Below, piece by piece: positions 52,467-62,331 of a stretch of DNA of 64,000 nucleotides (position 1 is its first letter; each line of letters opens with the position of its first letter). The notes beneath the pieces are model-generated. The model saw only the letters and a program-made list of their open reading frames with translations, had not been told where the DNA came from and ran no database searches. This DNA is from JBBRBB01 sp038206235 (lineage in GTDB: Bacteria; Bacteroidota; Bacteroidia; Chitinophagales; Chitinophagaceae): contig JBBRBB010000009.1 in NCBI GenBank assembly GCA_038206235.1, forward strand, positions 81,561 through 145,560, given 5' to 3'. The translations under genes and the position numbers were made by a program.

Positions 52467-53655
52467 GTATTTTTTTTATAATGAGGTTTACAATTTGTTC
52501 TGCTAAAAACTTTTTTGATGCCGGTTCAAATGAATGCTCGCTTCCATCTGCATCAAAAATAGTAATCTTATTGGTATCGTATCCAAAACCAGACTGCTCA
52601 TCTCTAAGCGAATTTAGCACAATGATATCAGCATTTTTTTTGCGCAGCTTTTGCAAAGCATATTCTTTTTCATTCGCTGTTTCAAGAGCAAATCCTATTA
52701 ACAACTGGGTGGGCTTTTTTATTGCGCCCAGTGATTGCAAAATATCATTTGTTTTTTCTAAGATAAGAGTGAGACTATCTTCAGATTTTTTAATTTTTTC
52801 TTTTGATGTTTTTGCGGGTCTGTAATCTGCAACTGCGGCACTCATTATGGCAATATCTGTTTCGGGAAATAGATTAATACAAGCATCATACATTTCTTTT
52901 GCTGAAACAACAGGTATCATGTTTATTCCTGCAAAGGAAGTTTTGCAATTTGTTGGTCCTGTAACAAGCGTTACCTCAGCGCCTTTATCATACAGTGCTT
53001 CTGCAAGAGCAAATCCCATTTTGCCGCTGGAATGATTTCCTAAAAACCGAACCGGGTCAAGGGCTTCATAAGTAGGCCCGGCGGTTACCAAAACTTTTTT
53101 CCCTTTTAATGCATCATCTCTAAAAATATTTTCTGCAAGATATTGCACAATGGTTTCAGGCTCTGCCATTCTCCCTTCGCCATACAAGCCGCTTGCAAGA
53201 TCACCGGTTTCTGCATCTATTATTTTATTTCCGTATTCTTTTAATAAATCAATATTTCTTTTTGTTGCGTGATGCTGCCACATATCTTCATCCATTGCAG
53301 GACACGCAACGACCGGGCAGGTTGCAGACAAATAAACAGTAAGAAGCAGATTATCACATTGTCCTGAAGCCATCTTAGCAAGTGTATTACAACTGAGTGG
53401 CGCAAGGATAAAAACATCTGCCCAGCGCCCAAGCATTACGTGATTGGCCCAGGTATCTTCATCAAACAAATCAAACAATACTTTATTTCGGCTTAGCGTT
53501 GATAATATAAGAGGGGATACAAAATCTTTTGCGGCAGGAGTTATAATAACTTTTACTTCTGCCCCGGCTTTTACAAGCAAGCGTACAAGCAATATGGATT
53601 TATAAGCAGCAATGCTGCCTGTGATGCCGAGTAATATTTTTTTATTTGCAAACAT
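52459..53655 (-). CDS. coaBC: Bifunctional phosphopantothenoylcysteine decarboxylase/synthase CoaBC
   Basis: A 398-aa Dfp protein for coenzyme A synthesis. The N-terminal CoaC flavoprotein has ILLGITGSIAAYKSILLVRL, the active-site region WANHVMLGRWADVFILAPLS and the substrate clamp ACPAMDEDMW. The C-terminal CoaB has KKVLVTAGPTYEALDPVRFL, GNHSSGKMGFALAEAL and GFALETAN. It converts 4-phosphopantothenate plus Cys and CTP to 4-phosphopantetheine. A terminator-like hairpin separates it from rpoZ. Confidence 0.97.
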   Translation of the reverse strand: MFANKKILLGITGSIAAYKSILLVRLLVKAGAEVKVIITPAAKDFVSPLILSTLSRNKVLFDLFDEDTWANHVMLGRWADVFILAPLSCNTLAKMASGQCDNLLLTVYLSATCPVVACPAMDEDMWQHHATKRNIDLLKEYGNKIIDAETGDLASGLYGEGRMAEPETIVQYLAENIFRDDALKGKKVLVTAGPTYEALDPVRFLGNHSSGKMGFALAEALYDKGAEVTLVTGPTNCKTSFAGINMIPVVSAKEMYDACINLFPETDIAIMSAAVADYRPAKTSKEKIKKSEDSLTLILEKTNDILQSLGAIKKPTQLLIGFALETANEKEYALQKLRKKNADIIVLNSLRDEQSGFGYDTNKITIFDADGSEHSFEPASKKFLAEQIVNLIIKKIHA

Positions 53656-53671
53656 GCAATCTTCAAAATAT

Positions 53672-53706
53672 AAAAATAAAAAAACGACAGCGAAATCACT
53701 GTCGTT
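53672..53706 (-). terminator. Rho-independent terminator between rpoZ and coaBC
   Basis: On the minus strand AACGACAG (53699-53706 reversed) pairs with CTGTCGTT (53683-53690 reversed), followed by a run of T with one A. It ends bamD-rpoZ transcripts or attenuates coaBC. Confidence 0.82.
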
Positions 53707-53727
53707 AACTGAATTTTTATAATTAAA

Positions 53728-54069
53728 TTATCTAAAGAGGTCATCTTCATTTTTGCGGTAATAAATTTTACCGGTTAAAAATTCCTGCGTAGCGAGAATA
53801 GCAGGGTTTGGCATTTTTTCATAAGCTTTTGATATTTCAATCTGCTCCTTGTTTTCATGAATTTCTTCCAGGCTGTCTGTATGGCTGGCGAATTCTTCTA
53901 ATTTATTATGCAATTCATCTTTTAAAGCGATGCTTATCTGGTTTGCTCTTTTGCCAATAATACCAATAGATTGATACAGATTGCCTGTGGGCGTTTTAAT
54001 ATCAATAAGATTTTTTGTTTCTACCACACTGGGCGTATTAGCGCTGTGTTGTCTCCTTAATTTGCTCAT
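53728..54069 (-). CDS. rpoZ: RNA polymerase omega subunit (RpoZ/RPB6-type)
   Basis: 113 aa, the Bacteroidota omega type (RPB6/omega fold): TGNLYQSIGIIGKRANQISI, then ALKDELHNKLEEFASHTDSL and KAYEKMPNPAILATQEFLTG. It helps assemble the beta-prime subunit. It overlaps the bamD 3' end by 32 bp in another frame, which suggests coupled translation. The position after bamD is conserved in the phylum. Confidence 0.93.
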   Translation of the reverse strand: MSKLRRQHSANTPSVVETKNLIDIKTPTGNLYQSIGIIGKRANQISIALKDELHNKLEEFASHTDSLEEIHENKEQIEISKAYEKMPNPAILATQEFLTGKIYYRKNEDDLFR

Positions 54070-54862
54070 TTTGTAATTTTTTTAAATTATTTTCTGTTTC
54101 TGTTTTATAATTGTTTACTTCTGCAATTAGTTCACTGTCTGCAAACCGCTGTATAAATTCCTCACATTCAGCAATCACTCTTTCATATCGTTCTTCCTGT
54201 TTATCGGGTATGCTTCTCTCTGCATATTTATAATAGGCTTTTATTTCCTGCAGCTTATATTCATCGCTCTTTTTTGAATCCAGGTAATTATCGTTTAAAG
54301 ATGAAAACGCTACTGCTGCTGATTTATAAAACCCAAGATTATAATAAAGCTGTGCACTTTTTTCTTCTTTTAATTCAAGCTTCTCCCGGCAAATATCTAT
54401 AATATTGGTAGCTTCTTTAATTCTGGCAGAGCCAGGATGTGTATTAATAAAAGCCTGCATTAAGGATATAGTTTTAGATGTATTGGTTTGATCAAGATCA
54501 ACCTTTGGTGATTGCTGATAAAAAGACATACACCTCATAAATTCACTTTCTTCTGCTTTAGCGCTATTGGGAAAACTTTCGGTAAAAGTTTTAAACAGAT
54601 TTTCTGCATTCAAATAATCCTTCGTATTGTAGGCACAATAAGCATACTTATAATATATATCCTCAAACCTGGGATCGCCTTTAAAGTAGGGCATTACTTC
54701 TTCAAATACCTGCTTGGCTTTATCATATTTTTTTGTGGCATAATATTGTTCTGCTATTTTAAGCTTGTATTCATTATCCTTGCTTTTTAGTACCTTACCA
54801 AACTTACTTGTGCAGGAAAAGAGGAGTAATGAGGCAAAAATTATTCTTACAAAAACTTTCAT
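54038..54862 (-). CDS. bamD: Outer membrane assembly lipoprotein BamD
   Basis: 274 aa. Lipoprotein signal IIFASLLLFSC with Cys17. It then has TPR-like helices: EYKLKIAEQYYATKKYDKAK, FEDIYYKYAYCAYNTKDYLN, NLFKTFTESFPNSAKAEESE. BamD is the essential lipoprotein of the BAM complex that inserts beta-barrels such as SprA. A perfect TACTTTTG -7 box lies just upstream, giving an almost leaderless message. Confidence 0.95.
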   Translation of the reverse strand: MKVFVRIIFASLLLFSCTSKFGKVLKSKDNEYKLKIAEQYYATKKYDKAKQVFEEVMPYFKGDPRFEDIYYKYAYCAYNTKDYLNAENLFKTFTESFPNSAKAEESEFMRCMSFYQQSPKVDLDQTNTSKTISLMQAFINTHPGSARIKEATNIIDICREKLELKEEKSAQLYYNLGFYKSAAVAFSSLNDNYLDSKKSDEYKLQEIKAYYKYAERSIPDKQEERYERVIAECEEFIQRFADSELIAEVNNYKTETENNLKKLQNEQIKETTQR

Positions 54863-54870
54863 AAAGTGCG

Positions 54871-54878
54871 CAAAAGTA
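54871..54878 (-). promoter_or_regulatory. -7 box of the bamD promoter
   Basis: Read on the minus strand TACTTTTG, an exact TAnnTTTG match, ending 8 bp before the bamD ATG. No TTTG is seen at the expected -33 distance. Confidence 0.5.
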
Positions 54879-55051
54879 ATTTATTCCGGCAAATTAGACA
54901 TAAGAAAACTTGAACGCTGTGTTTTGCAGTTAAGAAAAACAAAAATTCCGCAGTGGCTCGATAAACGCTGTAATCAGGCAGAATTATTGAATAAATAAGT
55001 AAGACAATTTTAAACTGATAGAATTAACTTTATAAACTTAATTCGAAAGCA

Positions 55052-55681
55052 ATGAAAAAAATGTACATGTTCATTTTGGCGATAAGCGCTATTCTTTTTG
55101 CCGCGGCGCAAAATGATCCCAATGCTAAAAAAATTCTTGATGATATAAGTAATAAATTAAAAACTTATAAAGGAATAACTGCCAATTTTTCGTACACCAC
55201 TAAAGACAGAAATAATAAACCAAAAGGTTCTATTAATGGAACGATAAGCATTAAAGACAAGCAATATTATATAAAACAGGATGCTGCTGAAATTTACAGC
55301 AATGGAGTGAATATCTGGAATTATGATGGCAGCTCAGAAGTTACTGTTTCCGAGGTAGATAACAGCGATGACAAAATGCTTACCCCGCAAAAATTTCTTA
55401 CCAATTTTTACGATAAAGATTTTACATACAAGCTTGTATCATCTTCAGGTAATTACAATGAAATAGTAATGATACCAACAGATAAGCGGAAAAATTTTAA
55501 GCAGGTAACCGTTTTTGCTGATAAGAAAAAAAACCTGATTACAAAAGCAAAAGTTCTTGATAAAAGTGACAACACTATCGAGTTTACTCTTTCCAATATA
55601 AACACCAACGCTTCTCTCCCCGATAGCCGGTTTGTTTTCAACGCAAGCAAATATCCCAACGTTGAAATTATCAATGAATAA
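55052..55681 (+). CDS. lolA: LolA-like outer-membrane lipoprotein carrier
   Basis: 209 aa with signal peptide 1-19 (MFILAISAILFAAAQ). The LolA-like fold is indicated by ILDDISNKLKTYKGITANFS, GSINGTISIKDKQYYIKQDA, IWNYDGSSEVTVSEVDNSDD and the closing INTNASLPDSRFVFNASKYP. LolA shuttles lipoproteins from the inner to the outer membrane through the periplasm. It diverges from bamD and precedes cmk. Confidence 0.92.
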   Translation: MKKMYMFILAISAILFAAAQNDPNAKKILDDISNKLKTYKGITANFSYTTKDRNNKPKGSINGTISIKDKQYYIKQDAAEIYSNGVNIWNYDGSSEVTVSEVDNSDDKMLTPQKFLTNFYDKDFTYKLVSSSGNYNEIVMIPTDKRKNFKQVTVFADKKKNLITKAKVLDKSDNTIEFTLSNINTNASLPDSRFVFNASKYPNVEIINE

Positions 55682-55744
55682 TTAGCAAAGCAGTAAAATT
55701 ATTTTCTTGTGCTTGCAAAAATTTTGCTGCATTTTTACTGCGCA

Positions 55745-56422
55745 ATGAAAAATATAATCATCGCAATTGACGGTTATTCATCTTGTGGAAAAAGCACGCT
55801 GGCAAAGCAGCTTGCGAAAGAATTAAACTACATATATATTGACAGCGGCGCCATGTATCGTGCAATCACACTCTATTTTTTAAGAAATCATGTTAATTGG
55901 CACAACACACAAAGTGTGAAACATGCTCTTGATAATATTAGTCTTGAGTTTACATACAATGCACAAACCGGAAACAGCGATATATATCTCAATGGCGAAA
56001 ATGCAGAGTCAATTATCAGGGATATGCTCGTAAGTGAAAATGTAAGTGAAGTATCAACGATAGAAGCGGTAAGAAATTTTGCGGTAGCACAACAAAAAAA
56101 AATGGGCGGGCAAAAAGGAATAATAATGGATGGAAGAGATATTGGAACTGCAGTATTTCCTAATGCCGAATTAAAAATTTTTATGACCGCCTATACTGCC
56201 GTTCGTGTGGAAAGAAGATACAAAGAACTGTATGAAAAAAATCCTTCTGTTACATTGGAAGAGGTAAAGCATAATCTTGAAATGCGTGATTACATTGACA
56301 GTAACCGAAAAATAAGTCCGCTGCGAAAAGCAGAAGATGCTTTTTTTCTTGACACATCAAATCTTACCATAGAGCAACAATTGAAAAAAGCATTACAATG
56401 GGCGAAAAAAAGTATAAAATGA
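55745..56422 (+). CDS. cmk: Cytidylate kinase
   Basis: 225 aa from the ATG at 55745 (MKNIIIAIDGYSSCGKSTLA). A GTG start at 55709 would add 12 non-family residues. P-loop GYSSCGKST (10-18), DSGAMYRAI for CMP binding, GIIMDGRDIGTAVFPNA, and the R-rich lid region MRDYIDSNRKISPLRKAEDA. It phosphorylates CMP and dCMP. Next gene starts 31 bp downstream. Confidence 0.96.
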   Translation: MKNIIIAIDGYSSCGKSTLAKQLAKELNYIYIDSGAMYRAITLYFLRNHVNWHNTQSVKHALDNISLEFTYNAQTGNSDIYLNGENAESIIRDMLVSENVSEVSTIEAVRNFAVAQQKKMGGQKGIIMDGRDIGTAVFPNAELKIFMTAYTAVRVERRYKELYEKNPSVTLEEVKHNLEMRDYIDSNRKISPLRKAEDAFFLDTSNLTIEQQLKKALQWAKKSIK

Positions 56423-56453
56423 AATGTAACTTTGTGAATAAGCATTTGAATAT

Positions 56454-57032
56454 ATGCATGAGATAGAACCTTTTTATAACTGGCGCTATATATATGTTGC
56501 GGAAGAAGATGCAAAGTCTCCCTTCTATGGCCGTGAATACAGCGAATTTGAATTTACGCAAACTGTTTATAATTATTACATACATCCGCAGTGGGATGAT
56601 TTTGGAAGCAGAACATTGTACCTGAAAGTTATTGATGTTGATTATGATTTGCATTTCGCCATAATAGAAATGATTGGTGAATGGAACGATGCAATAGAAA
56701 ATGATATAATGACGCTGAAGCGTGATGTGATTGATGCCATGATGTATGAAGGAATCAATAAATTTATTTTAATTACAGAGAATGTTCTAAACTTTCACAG
56801 CGGTGATAAAGATTATTATCAGGAATGGTTTGATGAAGTGAATGATAACAGCGGATGGATAGTAAGCCTAAACATGAACGATGCTGCACAATATGATTTC
56901 AGAAAGAAGAAATTAGACAACTATATAGAACTGCTCGATTTGCCAGACTGGCGAACCTATAAACCTTATCACTTGTTCAAGAAAATTGATAATCAGTTGA
57001 GCAGGAGATTGGATCGAGAACAGATTTCTTAA
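56454..57032 (+). CDS. Conserved hypothetical protein, acidic and aromatic-rich
   Basis: 192 aa without signal or membrane segments, rich in Tyr, Trp, Asp and Glu: PFYNWRYIYVAEEDAKSPFY, YYIHPQWDDFGSRTLYLKVI, INKFILITENVLNFHSGDKD and LDLPDWRTYKPYHLFKKIDN. I recognise no named domain. The good open frame and linkage to cmk suggest a genuine cytoplasmic protein, perhaps restricted to this lineage. Confidence 0.75.
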   Translation: MHEIEPFYNWRYIYVAEEDAKSPFYGREYSEFEFTQTVYNYYIHPQWDDFGSRTLYLKVIDVDYDLHFAIIEMIGEWNDAIENDIMTLKRDVIDAMMYEGINKFILITENVLNFHSGDKDYYQEWFDEVNDNSGWIVSLNMNDAAQYDFRKKKLDNYIELLDLPDWRTYKPYHLFKKIDNQLSRRLDREQIS

Positions 57033-57258
57033 AATCAAATAGCAAGTTAGCCGGCAACTCCGTTTTAATCTTTTCACATACACTCACTAATAAAGAGACT
57101 GCAAATCAAGACCACGCTTTAATGTTTTTCTTGCAAGAACAGGAAATGAATATTCATTAAACTTTATCATCACTCAACCCCGCTATTCTCTCATTCCTCA
57201 TAAAAACTTTCCTGCTTAAAAAACTTTTTATACTTTCGCCGCCTTCAAAAAAAATAAT

Positions 57259-59301
57259 ATGAAACAGCGATTGCCTGTAATTTCTGCTATCCTTTGTTTT
57301 GCGATAATATATTCCTGCAATGAAATGAGCACGAACAATTCTGAACAAAAACAAAAATTTATTGAAACGGAAAACATGGATTCAACCGTGAAGCCGGGTG
57401 ATAATTTTTACATGTTTGTAAATGGTAAATGGATAAAGAATGCACAGATACCCGCAACTGAATCTGGTGTAGGAGCATTTTTAGATTTGTATAACCGCAC
57501 TAAAGAAAATATAAAAACAATACTGGTAGATGCGGCAAAAGGCAATGCCGCTGCCGGAAGCATTGAACAAAAAGTAGGAGATTTATATGCTTCAGGAATG
57601 GATTCCGCAACCATTGATAAGCTTGGGTACGAGCCTGTAAAACCTTACCTGCAAAAGATAGATGCTTTAACTGATGCAAAAAGCATTATGCAGTTTGAAG
57701 CAGAGAGCCAAAAAGAAAATACCGGTTATGTTACTGGAATGTACGTAGCACCGGACGATAAAAACAGCAGCATGAACATCGCAGTATTTTATCAAACCGG
57801 ACTCGGCTTGCCAGACAGGGATTATTATTTTAAAACCGATGCGGCCACACTGGCTATTCAGCAAGCGTATAAAACTTACATGCAGAAAGCTTTTACGCTT
57901 ACAGGTGATGATTCCGCAACGGCTGTCAAAAAAGTGGAAGCCGTTTATGAATTGGAAAAACAAATGGCGGCAAGTCACCGCACCAATGTAGAATTAAGAG
58001 ACCCTCAAACCAATTATAATAAGCTCGCTGTTGCAGACCTTGATAAGAATATGCCTGTTGTTAGCTGGTCCGTTTTTTTAAATGATATGGGTGTGAAAGC
58101 AGATTCACTCAATGTGGGTCAGCCTGCATATTATGCAAAGCTCAATGAACTTTTAAAAACAGTTCCTTTAGATACATGGAAGGCGTATTTGAAATTTCAT
58201 TTAATAGATGATGCAGCGCCGGCTTTAAGCAGTGATTTTGTAAATGCAAGATTTGAATATACAGGCAAAGCATTGAATGGCCAACAGCAGATAAAGCCGC
58301 GCTGGGAGCGTATTTACCGCTCTGTTGATAATAATGTTGGTGAAGCTCTTGGGCAGCTCTATGTAAAGAAATATTTTACCGAAGATGCTAAGAAAAGAAT
58401 GCTTGAGCTTATCAATAATTTGCAAAAAGCTTATGAAACAAGAATCAGTAAGCTTGACTGGATGAGCGACAGCACGAAGCAGGTTGCAAAAGAAAAGCTT
58501 AATGTTTTTTTAAAGAAGATTGGCTATCCCGATAAATGGAGAGATTACAACAAAGTAACTATTGATAAAAATAAATATTTTGACAATCTTATTTCCTGCG
58601 CAAAAAATGAATATCAATATCAATTAAGCAAAGTGGGAAAGCCTGTAGACAAAACAGAATGGGGAATGACTCCGCCAACTATCAATGCTTATTATAACCC
58701 TGCATTTAATGAAATTGTTTTTCCCGCTGGTATTTTGCAATTTCCATTCTTCGATGCTAAAGCAGATGATGCAATTAATTACGGTGGCATTGGTATGGTG
58801 ATAGGACATGAAATGACACATGGCTTCGATGACCAGGGCGCTCAATATGATAAGGAAGGAAATCTAAAAAATTGGTGGGGCAAAGAAGATAATGACAAGT
58901 TCAAAGCAAAGTCTCAACAGGTAATTAGTTTGTACAATACTTTTACCGTGCTTGATTCCATGCATGTTAACGGCGCTCTTACTACCGGCGAAAACATGGC
59001 AGATGTAGGTGGTATCGCTATTGCGTATGATGCTTTTAAAATGACTAAGCAGGGACAACACACTGCAAAGATTGATGGCCTGTCACCAGACCAGCGCTTC
59101 TTTATTTCTTTTGCACAAATATGGAGAGACAAAACAAAAGATGAAGCCATGCGTTTGCAGGTAAGCACCAACCCGCATTCACCACCTTCTTACCGTGTGA
59201 ATGGCCCGCTGATGAATTTCACTCCATTCTATACAGCATTCAATGTGCAGCCCGGCGATAAAATGTATAAATCGGAAAATGAAAGAATAACGATTTGGTA
59301 A
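57259..59301 (+). CDS. M13 (neprilysin/PepO-type) metallopeptidase lipoprotein, copy 1
   Basis: 680 aa. Lipoprotein signal ending LCFAIIYSC (Cys20). The M13 N-domain begins VKPGDNFYMFVNGKWIKNAQ. The C-terminal catalytic domain has VIGHEMTHGFDDQG (His517, Glu518, His521), third ligand Glu578 in GENMADVGGIAIAY, NAYYNPAFNEIVFPAGI for the NAYY substrate motif, and the closing PGDKMYKSENERITIW. Such enzymes cut short peptides at the cell surface or in the periplasm. A paralogue follows in tandem, with a terminator between. Confidence 0.95.
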   Translation: MKQRLPVISAILCFAIIYSCNEMSTNNSEQKQKFIETENMDSTVKPGDNFYMFVNGKWIKNAQIPATESGVGAFLDLYNRTKENIKTILVDAAKGNAAAGSIEQKVGDLYASGMDSATIDKLGYEPVKPYLQKIDALTDAKSIMQFEAESQKENTGYVTGMYVAPDDKNSSMNIAVFYQTGLGLPDRDYYFKTDAATLAIQQAYKTYMQKAFTLTGDDSATAVKKVEAVYELEKQMAASHRTNVELRDPQTNYNKLAVADLDKNMPVVSWSVFLNDMGVKADSLNVGQPAYYAKLNELLKTVPLDTWKAYLKFHLIDDAAPALSSDFVNARFEYTGKALNGQQQIKPRWERIYRSVDNNVGEALGQLYVKKYFTEDAKKRMLELINNLQKAYETRISKLDWMSDSTKQVAKEKLNVFLKKIGYPDKWRDYNKVTIDKNKYFDNLISCAKNEYQYQLSKVGKPVDKTEWGMTPPTINAYYNPAFNEIVFPAGILQFPFFDAKADDAINYGGIGMVIGHEMTHGFDDQGAQYDKEGNLKNWWGKEDNDKFKAKSQQVISLYNTFTVLDSMHVNGALTTGENMADVGGIAIAYDAFKMTKQGQHTAKIDGLSPDQRFFISFAQIWRDKTKDEAMRLQVSTNPHSPPSYRVNGPLMNFTPFYTAFNVQPGDKMYKSENERITIW

Positions 59302-59319
59302 AATAAAAATAATTTTACG

Positions 59320-59350
59320 AAAGCATCAGCTTACAGTTGGTGCTTTTTTT
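59320..59350 (+). terminator. Rho-independent terminator after M13 copy 1
   Basis: AAAGCATC (59320-59327) pairs with GGTGCTTT (59339-59346, one wobble), followed by T. Duplicated after copy 2. Confidence 0.85.
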
Positions 59351-59492
59351 ATTGATGCTCTTATTAATGTTTATGAAATCGTAATTTGAACTCAAGTAAC
59401 CTTTCATAACAAAACAAAGAAGATTTATAAAATAATGTTTAAAGCCGGCTAAAGTTGTTTTATTTTCAGGATTCAATCAAAAACCAAAATGT

Positions 59493-61538
59493 ATGAAATT
59501 TAATTTCTCAATGCTGGTGCTTATACTTTTTTCCTTATGGATATATAGTTGTAATACCTTAACTAATAAAAATGAAGATACAGAAGAACGAAAAACTTTA
59601 TCACTTCAGTTTATTGATTCTTCCGTAAAACCGGGAGATAATTTCTTTCTCTTTGCCAATGGTAAGTGGTACGATACTGCAACCATATTGCCAACAGAAT
59701 CCCGTGCAGGTGCAAGGCTTGAAATGGATTATAGAACGAAGGCAAATATTAAAAGCATTCTGGAAGAAGCATCTTCAGCAAATAACACGACAGGCAGCAT
59801 TGAACAAAAGGTTGGTGATTTATACGCATCGGGTATGGATTCTGCAACCATTGAAAAGTTAGGCTACGAACCCGTAAAGCCGTTCCTTAAACAACTCGAT
59901 TCATTGAAAGATACAAGAGGTGTTATGCAATTTGTGGCACATCAATGGACTTATAACAATCCTCTCCTTATTGGTCAGTATGTTGCTGCAGACGATAAGA
60001 ACAGCGCTAAAAATCTCGCCATTTATTATCAATCAGGCATAGGACTTCCGGACAGAGATTATTATTTTAAAAGTGATGCGGCAACGCAAGAAGTGATAAA
60101 GGCATATCAAACATACATGTTCAAAATGTTCAGCCTTACCGGAGATGATTCTGCTACCGCCGCTAAAAATGTAAATACTGTGTATGCCCTCGAAAAGCAA
60201 ATGGCGGCCAGCCATCGTACCAATGTTGAATTGAGAGACCCGCAAACCAATTACAATAAAATGGCTGTTGCCGACTTAGATAAAAAAATGGCTGCCATGG
60301 GTTGGAAAGAACTGTTGAATACCCTTCATGTTACAACAGATTCAGTAAACGTTGCGCAGCCTGGTTATTATACAAAGCTCAATGAATTATTAAAAATAGT
60401 ACCGGTTGATGAATGGAAAATTTACCTGCGCTTTCATTTATTAGATGATGCGGCTATATTTCTAAGCAATGATTTTGTAACCGCAAATTTTGAATATTAT
60501 GATAAAGCCCTCAGTGGTCAGCAACAGATGAAACCAAGATGGGAGAAAGTATATCAGGTAATTAATGGCAATCTTGGCGAGGCATTAGGTGAGTTATATG
60601 TAAAAAAATATTTTTCCGAAGATGCAAAGAAGCGAATCACAGAATTAGTAAACAATCTTCAAAAAGCTTATGAAGCAAGAATAAACAAATTAGATTGGAT
60701 GAGTGACAGCACAAAGCAAAAGGCAAAAGAAAAATTATATACATTCATTAAAAAAGTTGGTTATCCCGGTAAGTGGAGAGATTATAGTAACGCAACAATT
60801 GACAAACACACTTACTTTGAAAATATCCTGAGTTGCGGAAAAAATGAATACAACTACCAGGTAAATAAAATAGGCAAGCCTGTTGATCGTTCTGAATGGG
60901 GAATGACACCGCCTACTAATAATGCTTATTATAATCCCACCTTCAATGAAATTGTTTTCCCCGCTGGAATATTACAATTCCCTATGTTTGATGCTCAGTC
61001 AGATGATGCCATGAATTATGGAGCGATAGGAATGGTAATAGGTCATGAAATGACGCATGGCTTCGATGACCAGGGCGCTCAATATGATAAAGACGGGAAT
61101 TTAAAAAATTGGTGGAGCAAAGAAGATTACGAGAAATTTAAAGCAAAAGGTGAACAGGTGATAAACCTCTACAGCAGCTTTGTTGTGCTTGATTCTTTGC
61201 ACGTAAACGGCAAACTAACACAGGGAGAAAATACTGCAGACATTGGTGGCATTGCCATTGCTTATGATGCATTCAAATTAACCAAAGAAGGTAAGGATAC
61301 AGCAAAGATTGATGGCCTTACTCCAGACCAACGTTTCTTTTTAGCGTTTGCGCAGAGCTGGAGAAAAAAGGTAAAAGACGAATCATTACGTCAGCAGGTT
61401 AATACTGATCCGCATTCGCCGGGTATGTATCGTGTGCTTGCACCCTTAATGAATTTCACTCCATTTTATACAGCATTCAATGTGCAGCCCGGCGATAAAA
61501 TGTATAAATCGGAAAATGAAAGAATAACGATTTGGTAG
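59493..61538 (+). CDS. M13 (neprilysin/PepO-type) metallopeptidase lipoprotein, copy 2
   Basis: 681 aa, paralogue of the gene at 57259. Lipoprotein signal ending FSLWIYSC (Cys20). Catalytic HEMTH with His518, Glu519, His522; NTADIGGIAIAYDAF carries the third ligand; NAYYNPTFNEIVFPAGI matches. Whole-length similarity is high and the last roughly 20 codons and terminator are nearly identical at the DNA level. The N-terminal 40 residues and the region after AARGVMQF-like segments differ most, which could shift substrate choice. Confidence 0.95.
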   Translation: MKFNFSMLVLILFSLWIYSCNTLTNKNEDTEERKTLSLQFIDSSVKPGDNFFLFANGKWYDTATILPTESRAGARLEMDYRTKANIKSILEEASSANNTTGSIEQKVGDLYASGMDSATIEKLGYEPVKPFLKQLDSLKDTRGVMQFVAHQWTYNNPLLIGQYVAADDKNSAKNLAIYYQSGIGLPDRDYYFKSDAATQEVIKAYQTYMFKMFSLTGDDSATAAKNVNTVYALEKQMAASHRTNVELRDPQTNYNKMAVADLDKKMAAMGWKELLNTLHVTTDSVNVAQPGYYTKLNELLKIVPVDEWKIYLRFHLLDDAAIFLSNDFVTANFEYYDKALSGQQQMKPRWEKVYQVINGNLGEALGELYVKKYFSEDAKKRITELVNNLQKAYEARINKLDWMSDSTKQKAKEKLYTFIKKVGYPGKWRDYSNATIDKHTYFENILSCGKNEYNYQVNKIGKPVDRSEWGMTPPTNNAYYNPTFNEIVFPAGILQFPMFDAQSDDAMNYGAIGMVIGHEMTHGFDDQGAQYDKDGNLKNWWSKEDYEKFKAKGEQVINLYSSFVVLDSLHVNGKLTQGENTADIGGIAIAYDAFKLTKEGKDTAKIDGLTPDQRFFLAFAQSWRKKVKDESLRQQVNTDPHSPGMYRVLAPLMNFTPFYTAFNVQPGDKMYKSENERITIW

Positions 61539-61559
61539 AATAAAAATAATTTTATTATG

Positions 61560-61591
61560 AAAGCATCTGCTTTAGGTTGGTGCTTTTTTTT
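61560..61591 (+). terminator. Rho-independent terminator after M13 copy 2
   Basis: AAAGCATC (61560-61567) pairs with GGTGCTTT (61579-61586), then T-run; duplicate of 59320-59350. Confidence 0.85.
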
Positions 61592-61662
61592 GTTCATGTA
61601 TTAATTTCAACTTACCTTTTCACAATTAATTTTCTTCATTTATCACAAAATAATCCCTCTAT

Positions 61663-62268
61663 ATGAAAAAGATTATTCTATTATTCCTTCTGCCTGCAAT
61701 GTTTAGCAGCTTTACAGCATCAAACAAAACTGCTATAACAGAAGAAGAAAAAAAGTTTGCAATTAATCATTTAAAGCAAACGCAAAGCGACCTTCTTGAA
61801 GCGGTGCATGGTTTAACAGATGCGCAGCTTAATTTTAAAACTGCACCCGACCGATGGTCTGTTTTAGAATGTGTGCAGCACATTACACTCTCTTCTTCCG
61901 GACTTTGGCAAATGGCTGAAGCTTCGCTAAAAGAATCGAACGACAGTGCTCTGAAATCGCAGGTTGCAGACGATCAGCTTATTAAAATAGTTGAAGACAG
62001 GAGCATGAAAGCACAAGCGCCTGAAGCATTTAAACCTATCAAATCGCCTTATCATTCTCTAAGTGAAACTCTTGAAGCATTTCAAGCAGACAGGAATAAA
62101 TTGATAGATTATATAGCAAGCACAAATGATGATATGCGAGCACACATTGCAAAAATGCCTTTCGGTACTGTTGATGCTTACCAGGTAGTGCTCATGATAT
62201 CTGCACATACAAACAGGCACACGCAACAGATAAATGAAGTAAAAGCTGACCCTAATTTTCCTAAGTAA
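61663..62268 (+). CDS. DinB-superfamily protein with signal peptide
   Basis: 201 aa. A hydrophobic N-terminus (IILLFLLPAMFSSFTAS) precedes a DinB_2-type four-helix domain: FAINHLKQTQSDLLEAVHGL, FKTAPDRWSVLECVQHITLS and a C-terminal HTNRHTQQINEVK. The metal-ligand histidines of the family are visible (His in VQHIT, and the HxxxH pair in SAHTNRH). The superfamily includes thiol-dependent transferases; export is unusual but common among Bacteroidota members. Substrate unknown. Confidence 0.88.
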   Translation: MKKIILLFLLPAMFSSFTASNKTAITEEEKKFAINHLKQTQSDLLEAVHGLTDAQLNFKTAPDRWSVLECVQHITLSSSGLWQMAEASLKESNDSALKSQVADDQLIKIVEDRSMKAQAPEAFKPIKSPYHSLSETLEAFQADRNKLIDYIASTNDDMRAHIAKMPFGTVDAYQVVLMISAHTNRHTQQINEVKADPNFPK

Positions 62269-62331
62269 TATCAGGCTAAATATTTTTATTTCTTTATTGA
62301 AGCCTGATTTTAATTAAGCAATAAAAATTTC

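Noticed and set aside
54765..54998. 77-aa plus-strand open frame across the bamD start
   Set aside because: About 100 bp lie antisense to bamD and the rest covers the bamD promoter; the sequence is not protein-like.
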